From Hominilimicola fabiformis (GTDB lineage Bacteria > Bacillota > Clostridia > UBA1381): DNA of 64,000 nucleotides. How positions within the stretch are numbered: position 1 is the first letter of the stretch; every line of letters starts with the position of its first letter. The position numbers and the translations under genes are program-made. Below the pieces are notes generated by a model that did not search any database, was not told the origin of the DNA, and was given only the letters and a program-made list of their open reading frames with translations. The DNA is taken from the NCBI RefSeq assembly GCF_020687385.1, contig NZ_JAJEQM010000010.1, positions 41,691-105,690 on the forward strand, read 5' to 3'. Of this stretch, positions 25,014 through 31,403 are shown piece after piece.

Positions 25014-25269
25014 CCTTATAAGCACATATAGACAGGGTTGCTATACATATTTATTTCGGATAATAAGTAATAGTTTTAACAGCAGAACTGTATGGAAATT
25101 AATTCATAGGATTTAGTTTTAATTTATAATTTTAACAACCCTGTCCGTATCTGCTTATAAGGCTTGTCCTATATCTCACAGACACATCAGAACCGCCAAC
25201 CTATTAAAAATAAGTTTTATGGGACGTCTTACATATTAAAAGTTGACGGCTCATATCTGCCTGCGAGAT
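25014..25269 (-). ncRNA. Candidate structured RNA: two tandem long hairpins
   Basis: Two long imperfect inverted repeats lie side by side in a gene-free gap. Hairpin I pairs 25242-25269 with 25173-25200 (28 positions: 21 Watson-Crick, 4 G-U, 3 mismatches on the minus strand; on the plus strand the wobbles would be A-C clashes). Hairpin II pairs 25136-25162 with 25014-25040 (24 of 27 identical). Both left arms carry GCAGATAyG and both right arms ATGTG at matching heights, a shared internal motif with a G-G opposition. This suggests an RNA made from the lytic strand. No known family recognised. Confidence 0.5.
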
Positions 25270-25281
25270 TTTATTTATTAT

Positions 25282-25488
25282 TTACTTGTTTATAATTGCC
25301 AAAATTTGATTTGTGTCAGCATTCCACTTCGCATCAAATTTGCGTTTTATTATTTGTGGCTTTTTCTTAGCTGCATATCTGCCGTTTTTAAGTGTAGGTA
25401 AAACCTGTCCCTCTCCAATCCATAACTTACGACCCTCCGGACTTAAGCTATTCCATATATCAATTATCAACTTCATTGCGTCGTCCAT
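25282..25488 (-). CDS. Small basic phage protein
   Basis: A 68-residue protein, MDDAMKLIIDIWNSLSPEGR at the start, with a basic C-terminal half (YAAKKKPQIIKRKFDAKWN). GGAGGTAAAAATA precedes the ATG at 25488. It may bind nucleic acid, judging only from charge. The structured RNA region starts 12 bases after its stop. Confidence 0.55.
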   Translation of the reverse strand: MDDAMKLIIDIWNSLSPEGRKLWIGEGQVLPTLKNGRYAAKKKPQIIKRKFDAKWNADTNQILAIINK

Positions 25489-25567
25489 TATTTTTACCTC
25501 CAATAATTTTCATTCCGATAAATATACCTATACCAAATGACACCATTGCCAAACCTATCTGTATCAT
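25460..25567 (-). CDS. Small single-span membrane protein (DUF3789-like layout)
   Basis: A 35-residue frame, MIQIGLAMVSFGIGIFIGMK then IIGGKNNGRRNEVDN: one glycine-rich membrane helix with a charged tail. CGGAGGATAACA precedes the ATG, and it overlaps the next gene by 29 bases. The layout is like tiny DUF3789 proteins of Firmicute phages. Confidence 0.5.
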   Translation of the reverse strand: MIQIGLAMVSFGIGIFIGMKIIGGKNNGRRNEVDN

Positions 25568-25587
25568 TGTTATCCTCCGTTTCTTGT

Positions 25588-25616
25588 TTGACATAATTAA
25601 TGAGCTATGTTATAAT
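25588..25616 (+). promoter_or_regulatory. Perfect-consensus plus-strand promoter for a small RNA
   Basis: TTGACA (25588-25593), a 17-base spacer and TATAAT (25611-25616): 12 of 12 consensus positions and ideal spacing, pointing against the lytic operon. A terminator follows within 55 bases. Confidence 0.75.
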
Positions 25617-25622
25617 GATATT

Positions 25623-25667
25623 GGTTGTGGGAGTGTGTACGCATAGAGCGTCACGCTCTCTTTTTTA
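25623..25667 (+). ncRNA. Candidate 45-base small RNA antisense to the lytic operon
   Basis: Predicted from the perfect promoter just upstream and an intrinsic terminator AGAGCG-TCA-CGCTCT followed by C and six T (25645-25666). There is no room for a coding frame. It is antisense to the untranslated gap between the 54-residue and 35-residue genes, so it could pair with the lytic message. Ends are estimates. Confidence 0.6.
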
Positions 25668-25692
25668 TTTCGTAAATAACCGCTCATAATTA

Positions 25693-25857
25693 CTACCCTG
25701 CCTTATCTTGTTTATTCATTGCAAAATGCGGTAAAGCATTTACTCCAATTCTTTTGAGAATTGCATTAACATCTTCCGGTGTTTTATCACGACAATAATC
25801 ATCTGCAATTTTTACATTGGTGTTACCAATCTTAAATTCTTCAACAAATTCACTCAT
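25693..25857 (-). CDS. Small phage protein of unknown function
   Basis: A 54-residue frame, MSEFVEEFKIGNTNVKIADD at the start, with GGGAGGTGGATTAT before the ATG. The pattern 'IGNTNVKIADDYCRDKTPEDV' continuing to a terminal helix is familiar from small phage early proteins. Function unknown. Confidence 0.6.
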   Translation of the reverse strand: MSEFVEEFKIGNTNVKIADDYCRDKTPEDVNAILKRIGVNALPHFAMNKQDKAG

Positions 25858-25900
25858 ATAATCCACCTCCCAACTTAATATATTTACATCACAAATTGTC

Positions 25901-26389
25901 CTATTCTGTTTTTGACAAATTCTTTTTCGCCCATAATTTCAGTGATTGAGCCACATTAGATATTTCATCTAATGTTTTTATGACGTTATTTAATTTCGGT
26001 CGTTCTTCGACAGATATAGCACCGTCAGCGGTTATATCTAATAGGTCTTCTTTCACATTTGATATCTCGCGTAATGTCGATAATGCTTTGACTGTAAGCC
26101 TGTCCAAATCCTCAATTTCGATTTTCGGAAATTCAGCACCCAAAGGGCAAACATTGGAACAGTACCAATTTTTTAATTCGGGTGCATTATATACATCTGC
26201 CATCATCATAATGCTTTCGACTGGTACGACCTTTGTCAAATCCAATTCGTAACTTGCCAAAGTCGAACTTGATAATCCCAACATTTCCGCCGCTCCCTCA
26301 CGACTGTTTAATTTGTCATTGTACTTTGCCGCCGCCAATCTGCACTTGCAGTACATATTGTTGGCCGCTTTTGTAGGGTTACTTCCCAT
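25901..26389 (-). CDS. XRE-family helix-turn-helix regulator
   Basis: A 162-residue protein. An N-terminal helix-turn-helix (KLNSREGAAEMLGLSSSTLA then SYELDLTKVVPVESIMMMAD) is followed by a helical dimerisation-like region with a CSNVCPLGAEFPKIEIEDLD segment often seen in clostridial phage and ICE regulators. It is the second gene of the leftward early operon, so it may tune early transcription. AGGTGAAATAA precedes the ATG. Confidence 0.78.
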   Translation of the reverse strand: MGSNPTKAANNMYCKCRLAAAKYNDKLNSREGAAEMLGLSSSTLASYELDLTKVVPVESIMMMADVYNAPELKNWYCSNVCPLGAEFPKIEIEDLDRLTVKALSTLREISNVKEDLLDITADGAISVEERPKLNNVIKTLDEISNVAQSLKLWAKKNLSKTE

Positions 26390-26421
26390 TTATTTCACCT
26401 ACCTTTCATGTTATAATCTAG

Positions 26422-26625
26422 TTATGATGAAATTAGTTCAGATGAAATGTCCAGATACTTCGATATGCGTTTTTTAGTTTCCGGAATAATAAAAGTTCCA
26501 TTTATAATTCTTGTTACATATGCACTTGAAAGATTAAGTTCCGCCGCTAAATCTGCTATCGACATATCTCTATCAATCATAGCTTTTTTAACCTCTTTGC
26601 ACCAAGGGGATAATTTTCTCTTCAT
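26422..26625 (-). CDS. Cro-like XRE-family DNA-binding protein
   Basis: A 67-residue single-domain helix-turn-helix protein: VKKAMIDRDMSIADLAAELN then LSSAYVTRIINGTFIIPETK. It is the first full-length gene of the leftward operon, opposite the CI-like repressor, which is the place of Cro in lambdoid switches. GGAGGTGTTTATTA precedes the ATG. Confidence 0.8.
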   Translation of the reverse strand: MKRKLSPWCKEVKKAMIDRDMSIADLAAELNLSSAYVTRIINGTFIIPETKKRISKYLDISSELISS

Positions 26626-26815
26626 TAATAAACACCTCCTTTAAATCAAATTGACTTTTTTGTATAATTGTGTTACACTGTTTGTATATAACACATATTG
26701 ATGAAGGGACTAATTAACAGTGAATGCTGCTTAGCCAATCCTTATGCAAAACATTACTTTTTGCAGACCGAATTTGGTTGTGCTTGATGGAATTCAGAAC
26801 AGTATTTCTGTTCAC
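26626..26815 (-). other. Early leader region with inverted repeats
   Basis: About 190 bases without a convincing gene, transcribed from the leftward promoter. It holds the inverted repeats GAACAG/CTGTTC (26797-26813), TGCAAAA/TTTTGCA (about 26744-26765) and GTGTTA/TAACAC (about 26671-26696), the last possibly a further operator. These could form RNA hairpins in the early leader. Confidence 0.4.
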
Positions 26816-26893
26816 TTATTTCGCAGTTGTGTATTGATATCCTTTAATAGGCAATAGTTTATCTAACTTCTTGTCTATATAACTATTTGACAT
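26816..26893 (-). CDS. Short early peptide of the lytic operon
   Basis: A 25-residue frame, MSNSYIDKKLDKLLPIKGYQ then YTTAK, with AAAGGAGTTATTGTT before the ATG. It is the first frame after the leftward promoter and ends 190 bases before the Cro-like gene. It could be a small regulatory peptide or a leader peptide. Confidence 0.45.
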   Translation of the reverse strand: MSNSYIDKKLDKLLPIKGYQYTTAK

Positions 26894-26952
26894 AACAATA
26901 ACTCCTTTCATTTAAGTTGATAAAGTTCATAACACATTTTGTTTATAATGTT

Positions 26953-26981
26953 ATTATAGTGTGAATAATTCACACTGTCAA
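26953..26981 (-). promoter_or_regulatory. Leftward early promoter with embedded operator
   Basis: On the minus strand TTGACA (26981-26976), exactly 17 bases, then TATAAT (26958-26953): 12 of 12 consensus. The spacer is itself the perfect palindrome GTGTGAATTATTCACAC, so a bound repressor would occupy the whole promoter core. Confidence 0.88.
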
Positions 26982-27048
26982 TACTATTGGTGTGAATTTT
27001 TACAACTTTGTTTAATTTGTATAGATTGGCGGTGTGAATTTTGAACAC
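26959..27048. promoter_or_regulatory. Three repressor operators
   Basis: Site 1, GTGTGAATAATTCACAC at 26959-26975, is a perfect 17-base palindrome in the leftward promoter. Site 2 (26990-27006) and site 3 (27032-27048) keep GTGTGAAT and a degenerate right half. Site 3 covers the start codon of the repressor gene, which suggests negative autoregulation. The expected binder is the repressor at 27041. Confidence 0.75.
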
Positions 27049-27409
27049 TTTAGATAAAATATTATCTTTGCTTACCGAAAAAGGCATTCAACAAAAAACA
27101 TTTGCCGAAAACATCGGTGTTACAAAACATACTATAACTGATTGGAAAAACGGTAGAAGCAAATCATATATGAAATATATTGATAAAATTGCTGATTTCT
27201 TCGATGTTTCCGCTGACTATTTGCTCGAAAAAACAGATGATAAATCCCCTTTACCCAAAGAAGCAATAAATATATTTGATAATGTTGATATGAATGCTTT
27301 TAGTAGACAATTATATGAGCAATTAACAAAAGAAGAAAGAAAAAAAGTCCAAGAATATATTTTATTTTTAATTAGTCAAAGAGCAAAAAACGAGAAAAAT
27401 GATAAATAG
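27041..27409 (+). CDS. CI-like phage repressor (XRE family)
   Basis: A 122-residue repressor. The N-terminal helix-turn-helix spans about residues 5-60 (EKGIQQKTFAENIGVTKHTI, then TDWKNGRSKSYMKYIDKIAD and FFDVSADYLLEKTDD). The C-terminal half is a short helical tail, with no LexA-type peptidase domain, so induction must use another route than RecA-stimulated self-cleavage. The TTG start lies within operator 3. The upstream sequence has only a weak RBS and a TATAGA -10-like hexamer at 27020-27025, which would give a very short leader. Confidence 0.82.
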   Translation: MNTLDKILSLLTEKGIQQKTFAENIGVTKHTITDWKNGRSKSYMKYIDKIADFFDVSADYLLEKTDDKSPLPKEAINIFDNVDMNAFSRQLYEQLTKEERKKVQEYILFLISQRAKNEKNDK

Positions 27410-27449
27410 AATTAATTAAGTCACATTGAAACAATAAGGAAGTGGTATA

Positions 27450-27827
27450 TTGAAAAACATCTTGTCTAATATTCTAACTTTAATTAGTATATTATCAGGA
27501 ATAACAGGCATATTATCTTGGCTTATACCTAATCTTTCTCTACACCAGAAAATCTATATATGTATGATTGTAATATTAATTATATTAATTATATTTAATA
27601 TCAAACTATTAATAAAATATAAAAAAGTAAAAAAGGAATTACGTCAATCTAATAAAAATAGAAAAGGACTTGAACAAAATATAAAAGAATATCAACATTC
27701 CAATGCTGTTATGAATGATATAATACAGCAAATTGAAAATTTATTTTATGTTTCAACTCTTAATGATACAAATGATAAAATTATATATATTTATGAGTTT
27801 CTGCAAAAATTAAAAAATCGATTATAG
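27450..27827 (+). CDS. Two-span membrane protein with coiled-coil tail
   Basis: A 125-residue protein: an N-terminal span (about 5-27), a second span (about 33-55, KIYICMIVILIILIIFNIKL), then a basic coiled coil (56-95) and a cytoplasmic helical tail. The TTG start follows AAGGAAGTGG. It is read from the lysogeny strand between the repressor and the integrase, together with the next gene, so it is a candidate lysogenic-conversion or superinfection-exclusion gene. No family recognised. Confidence 0.6.
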   Translation: MKNILSNILTLISILSGITGILSWLIPNLSLHQKIYICMIVILIILIIFNIKLLIKYKKVKKELRQSNKNRKGLEQNIKEYQHSNAVMNDIIQQIENLFYVSTLNDTNDKIIYIYEFLQKLKNRL

Positions 27828-27840
27828 GAGGAATTGTATT

Positions 27841-28209
27841 ATGTTTAAAGTAATAAAAATAATTAGCGATAAAAGAATTGTTATAAACGCCGGAAAAAAC
27901 GAGGTCCAGACAGGTGATATATTAAGAGTTATTGAAAAAAACAGTGAGGAAATAGTAGACCCTGATACAAATGAAGTGCTTGGCACTCTTGATTATATCA
28001 AAGCCACTATCACTGTCGAATATGTATATGAACATATGAGTATATGTAAAAATTATGAAACTAAAACAGTGAATGCTCTTGACCCTTTTGAAACCCTAAG
28101 ACAACGTGAAGTCACCTCGCCTTTAAATGTAAATTTATCTCAAATCACCGGTGGATACAACATTGATAACAAACTCATTGAGATAGGTGATTTAGTAGAA
28201 TTACTATAA
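27841..28209 (+). CDS. FlgT_C-like domain protein
   Basis: A 122-residue soluble protein. VIKIISDKRIVINAGKNEVQ then TGDILRVIE and the VDPDTNEVLGTLDYIKATIT strand pair resemble the FlgT C-terminal domain, a small beta fold best known from flagellar proteins but also found alone. There is no signal peptide. GGAGGAATTGTATT precedes the ATG and only 13 bases separate it from the membrane protein, so the two probably work together. The role is unknown. Confidence 0.58.
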   Translation: MFKVIKIISDKRIVINAGKNEVQTGDILRVIEKNSEEIVDPDTNEVLGTLDYIKATITVEYVYEHMSICKNYETKTVNALDPFETLRQREVTSPLNVNLSQITGGYNIDNKLIEIGDLVELL

Positions 28210-28395
28210 TATCATAATAATCACTAAAGTCGCCAACACCAATATCTCAGCCTTTAATAAATATCTCTTTTGCAAGTATTTACAATAAGCCATGATATAC
28301 GTCATTATACACCAGTAAAAACCTAAAGAAAAATAAAATGCTTCTTTCTTTGTACAAAAAAATGACATACTTTTAAATAAGAAATCACTTAACAT
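28204..28395 (-). CDS. Possible small membrane protein
   Basis: A 63-residue frame with two hydrophobic stretches (YFSLGFYWCIMTYIMAYC and LKAEILVLATLVIIMIL). It converges on and overlaps the FlgT_C-like gene by six bases. The upstream GGTGATTAATT is only a moderate RBS. It could be real or a chance frame in AT-rich DNA. Confidence 0.3.
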   Translation of the reverse strand: MLSDFLFKSMSFFCTKKEAFYFSLGFYWCIMTYIMAYCKYLQKRYLLKAEILVLATLVIIMIL

Positions 28396-28480
28396 AATTA
28401 ATCACCGTCCATTAGTAACTTTATTGTTATTGTAATTGTAATTTTATAATTTGTCAATATTTTTATAAAGAACGGAATAT

Positions 28481-28501
28481 AAAAAGTATAAAATACTTTT
28501 T
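28481..28501. terminator. Bidirectional terminator-like hairpin
   Basis: AAAAAGTAT-AAA-ATACTTTTT, a perfect nine-pair stem with a three-base loop and T runs on both strands. It would end rightward transcription from the lysogeny operon. Confidence 0.5.
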
Positions 28502-28533
28502 ATCAGTTGTGCTATCCTATATGTGCATAATTT

Positions 28534-28652
28534 AACTTGCCGGTAATTTGCCGACAAATATATCAAATCACTATGTAGTAACAACCTTTTATATTTTTCC
28601 TTGTGTATAATACTAAATATAGTTTATTTCTAACTTGCCTGTAACTTGCAGA
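28534..28652 (+). repeat. Paired iteron-like direct repeats before the integrase
   Basis: AACTTGCCGGTAATTTGCCG at 28534 and AACTTGCCTGTAACTTGCAG at 28632 match at 18 of 21 positions over 21 bases, 98 bases apart. Each is itself two tandem copies of an 11-base unit (ACTTGCC-GTA / A-TTGC-GA), giving four units. A TATAAT hexamer (28606-28611) lies between the pairs. They look like binding sites of a regulator or recombination factor. Confidence 0.45.
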
Positions 28653-28694
28653 TGTATACTTATCATTATTTTATATTTATATTGAGAAAAAAAT

Positions 28695-28730
28695 AATAAA
28701 CAACCGTAAAATAACCGGTTGTTTATTTTT
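28695..28730. terminator. Intrinsic terminator between lysogeny genes and integrase
   Basis: AATAAACAACCG paired with CGGTTGTTTATT (28695-28706 with 28716-28727), a perfect 12-pair stem with a 9-base loop and five T residues. It insulates the integrase from upstream transcription. The rest of the 450-base gap holds no gene that I can see. Confidence 0.75.
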
Positions 28731-28843
28731 ATACCCATTTTACTGTTAAATATATCAAAATTAGATATTTTCTATCAAAACCAACTTTATTTTGTAATAT
28801 AGTTGTAAAATAACTGTAATGCAAATAAAGGAAGTGTACATAT

Positions 28844-28987
28844 ATGAATAAATCAAACAATGACGAATATTCTGAAATGGTAAAGCTATTTAACCAACTT
28901 ACCGTTGAAGAAGCTGAACTTGTACTGATTTTTATAAGAAATCTTCGTCAAAACCGTAAAACCGATGAAAAGCGAAAGGATGACTGA
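28844..28987 (+). CDS. Small helical protein preceding the integrase
   Basis: A 47-residue acidic/basic helical protein, MNKSNNDEYSEMVKLFNQLT at the start. AAAGGAAGTGTACATAT precedes the ATG, and it ends two bases before the integrase ATG. Short genes in this position are sometimes recombination cofactors, but I see no motif that shows this. Confidence 0.6.
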   Translation: MNKSNNDEYSEMVKLFNQLTVEEAELVLIFIRNLRQNRKTDEKRKDD

Positions 28988-28989
28988 TT

Positions 28990-30570
28990 ATGCAATATTG
29001 TTTATATCTAAGAAAATCTCGTGCCGACAGTGAAGCAGAAGCACTAGGTGAGGGCGAAACATTGGCTCGTCATGAGAAAGCATTATTGGACCTTGCGAAA
29101 AAACTTAATTTAAACATCACTGCTATTTATCGTGAAATTGTTTCCGGTGAAACTATTGCCGCCCGTCCTGTTATGCAACAATTACTGCAGGAGGTAGAGC
29201 AAGGCATATGGGACGGTGTATTGGTTATGGAGGTAGAGCGTCTGGCAAGAGGTGACACCATAGACCAAGGTATTGTTGCTCAAACATTCAAATTTAGCGA
29301 TACAAAAATAATTACTCCAATAAAAACCTACAATCCGAACAACGAATTTGACGAGGAATATTTTGAATTTGGTTTGTTTATGTCACGCCGTGAATATAAA
29401 ACAATTAATCGACGTTTACAACGTGGCCGAATGGCTTCAGTAAAAGACGGAAAATATGTTGCCAATAAAGCACCGTACGGATACAATCGGATCCGTATTG
29501 AAAACGATAAAGGCTGGACTCTTGAGATTAACAAGGAAGAGGCTGATGTTGTCCGATTGATTTTTGAATTATATACTGTCGGTGAAAAACAATCGGATAA
29601 TACATTTAATAGGCTGGGCACAGGTTTTATTGCCAAACGTCTTAATACAATGAAAGTGTCACCAAAGCGAGGCAAAGTATGGGTAGTAGCATCTATTCGT
29701 GATATATTAATCAATCCGGTATATATAGGTATGATTCGCTGGAACTGGCGACCACAACAAAAAAAGATGATAGACGGTCAACTCCATATTTCACGACCGC
29801 GGGCAACAGATTATATGCTTTGCAAAGGATTGCATCCACCTATTATATCCAAAGAAACATTCGACATAGCTCAAGACTTAATGCAGCATAACCCTGCACG
29901 TCCTATCGGCGAAAAAAATACAGTAAAAAACTCATTGAGCGGCATTGTTGTGTGTGGTGATTGCGGACGGCATATGGTTAGACGACCGCATACAAAATAC
30001 CCCGATATGTTAATTTGCAGTGAACCGACTTGTAACAACGTAGGCTCACAGTTACGAGTTGTCGAAGAACGTATTCTTCAATCCCTTAAAGAATGGTTAG
30101 GAGAATATAAAATATCATGGGATATAACTTCACCCCCTGTTGAACGAATTTCCCAGGTTTCCATAAAGAAAAAAGCATTACAAAAAGAACAACACGAACT
30201 TGATACATTAAATAAGCAAATAAGCAAAACACATGACCTATTGGAGCAAGGCATATACACCACTGATGTATTTCTTGAACGTTCACGAGCCTTATCCCTG
30301 CGAATGGACGAAGTTAAAGAACATATCGCCATATTAGATAAAGAACTTAAGACCGAAATCACCCGCGAAGACAGTGCTGTCAATATAATCCCCAAAGTAG
30401 AAAAACTGCTTGAGGTTTATCATGACTTGCCTTCCCCAAAAGCAAAAAATGATATGCTGAAAGATGTTCTTGAAAAAGTTGTCTATACAAAAAAAGAACG
30501 TTCAAAAAAAGGCAACCTTGATAATTTCAATATCACAATTTATCCGAAAATTCCGAAATATATTACATAA
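28990..30570 (+). CDS. Large serine recombinase (prophage integrase)
   Basis: A 526-residue serine integrase. The resolvase-type catalytic domain begins YCLYLRKSRAD (nucleophile Ser10) with VLVMEVERLARGDTIDQG and RREYKTINRRLQRGR. The recombinase domain has VANKAPYGYNR and DILINPVYIGMIRWN. A zinc-ribbon segment follows (VCGDCGRHMVRRP, then ICSEPTCNNVG) and a coiled coil (about 390-470), the order typical of large serine integrases. It reads toward the right end of the prophage, whose junction lies 35-50 bases after its stop, inside cotJC. Excision needs a directionality factor not identified here. Confidence 0.95.
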   Translation: MQYCLYLRKSRADSEAEALGEGETLARHEKALLDLAKKLNLNITAIYREIVSGETIAARPVMQQLLQEVEQGIWDGVLVMEVERLARGDTIDQGIVAQTFKFSDTKIITPIKTYNPNNEFDEEYFEFGLFMSRREYKTINRRLQRGRMASVKDGKYVANKAPYGYNRIRIENDKGWTLEINKEEADVVRLIFELYTVGEKQSDNTFNRLGTGFIAKRLNTMKVSPKRGKVWVVASIRDILINPVYIGMIRWNWRPQQKKMIDGQLHISRPRATDYMLCKGLHPPIISKETFDIAQDLMQHNPARPIGEKNTVKNSLSGIVVCGDCGRHMVRRPHTKYPDMLICSEPTCNNVGSQLRVVEERILQSLKEWLGEYKISWDITSPPVERISQVSIKKKALQKEQHELDTLNKQISKTHDLLEQGIYTTDVFLERSRALSLRMDEVKEHIAILDKELKTEITREDSAVNIIPKVEKLLEVYHDLPSPKAKNDMLKDVLEKVVYTKKERSKKGNLDNFNITIYPKIPKYIT

Positions 30571-30572
30571 TG

Positions 30573-30600
30573 AAAAGCTGTTCACTGTTGAGCAGCTTTT
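30573..30600 (+). terminator. Integrase terminator
   Basis: AAAAGCTG (30573-30580), a 12-base loop and CAGCTTTT (30593-30600). A short stem at the prophage edge. Confidence 0.55.
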
Positions 30601-30603
30601 ATA

Positions 30604-30635
30604 TTATAGATAACCTCAATGTGCCAATTCCTCCG
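30604..30635. other. Right prophage-host attachment junction in cotJC
   Basis: Read on the minus strand, cotJC coding matches its family to ...GAG GAA TTG GCA CAT and then hits TGA. Family members continue with a hydrophobic helix at this point, so host sequence probably gives way to phage sequence at or just before the CACAT at about 30619-30623. The other half of cotJC and the second junction would lie left of position 1. The exact core bases cannot be set from one end. Confidence 0.65.
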
Positions 30636-30822
30636 TACCTATATCCGTAAGCAACCCCTTTGAAACTTCATCGGGCATAGTATATCTTTGCGACAAATAT
30701 CTAAGTGACGCGCCGAGTTCACCGTTTGGACCGCCGTATTGAGTTATAACCACATTTGCAAGACGTGGATTTGGTTTTGAAACCTTTACCGGAAATTCAA
30801 GAAATTTATTATAACTAAACAT
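30616..30822 (-). pseudogene. cotJC: cotJC, 5' part, interrupted by the prophage
   Basis: The first 68 codons of the spore-coat protein CotJC, a manganese-catalase-like protein of about 190 residues. NVVITQYGGPNGELGASLRY, LSQRYTMPDEVSKGLLTD and IGTEELAH are diagnostic. The frame ends at a TGA supplied by prophage DNA. The first metal-ligand region survives but the catalase-like core is lost, so the fragment alone should be inactive. It is translated from cotJB by a TAATG overlap. The gene would be restored if the serine recombinase excises the element, as with sigK and spsM in Bacillus. This is inference until the left end is seen. Confidence 0.85.
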
Positions 30823-31082
30823 TACTTATTATCCTCCTTTTCCCACGGCCACGGATTATCAAGCCAGTTAAACTTATCCTGCATAGCGGTTGAAAACTGG
30901 TTTAGCGGGCCGAATTTTTCTTCATATTCACATTTCAATTCCTTGGTTTTCTTAACAAGTGCCTGAAACATTCTGAATGCCTTTTTATCGTCCGAATGGG
31001 TATCAAGATACAAAAGCATATCATAAGCGGCAAAATTACTGCACTGAATTTTTTTCAGCATTTCAACTCTTGAACATTCCAT
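30822..31082 (-). CDS. cotJB: Spore coat protein CotJB
   Basis: An 86-residue coat component made in the mother cell during sporulation. MLKKIQCSNFAAYDMLLYLD and THSDDKKAFRMFQALVKKTK, then the KCEYEEKFGPL and LDNPWPWE tail, are typical of CotJB. The ATG at 31082 overlaps the cotJA stop (TGATG) with GGAGGCGG as RBS, and the stop overlaps the cotJC ATG. It belongs to the cotJABC operon. Confidence 0.93.
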   Translation of the reverse strand: MECSRVEMLKKIQCSNFAAYDMLLYLDTHSDDKKAFRMFQALVKKTKELKCEYEEKFGPLNQFSTAMQDKFNWLDNPWPWEKEDNK

Positions 31083-31276
31083 CACATACCGCCTCCCCAC
31101 TGTTTACAAACCTTACCGTATTCACACATATTCAAATCAAGTTCAGGGAATATCGTACCTTGCATAAGCCCTGTACAATCATCATAAACTTCTTCCATTT
31201 CCTGCACAGGAACATAACCGTAGCCGACACAACCGCACTTCGGATAAGGGCAGCTCGGTTTATTTGATTCTGACAT
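31082..31276 (-). CDS. cotJA: Spore coat protein CotJA
   Basis: A 64-residue coat-associated protein. The signature is VGYGYVPVQEMEEVYD with LMQGTIFPELDLNMCEYGKVC. An N-terminal CPYPKCGC cysteine cluster is extra. It is the first gene of the cotJ operon; in Bacillus this operon is under the mother-cell factor sigma-E. I could not pick out a convincing sigma-E promoter. AAGGAGTTGTTATAA precedes the ATG. Confidence 0.93.
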   Translation of the reverse strand: MSESNKPSCPYPKCGCVGYGYVPVQEMEEVYDDCTGLMQGTIFPELDLNMCEYGKVCKQWGGGM

Positions 31277-31403
31277 TTATAACAACTCCTTTTTTCAAAT
31301 TCGGATTTACATATCCGTAATATATAGTATGATTTTATACCAATAAAGGTGAATTTTATTTACATATACCTTGATTTAAGTTATAATAATGAAAAAGGAG
31401 TGA

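Noticed and set aside
25014..25162. Hairpin II read as the terminal inverted repeats of a MITE-like or invertible element.
   Set aside because: A CTTGT near both ends is offset by one base and not a clean target duplication. The second adjacent hairpin with G-U pairs fits a structured RNA better. Inversion was not excluded.
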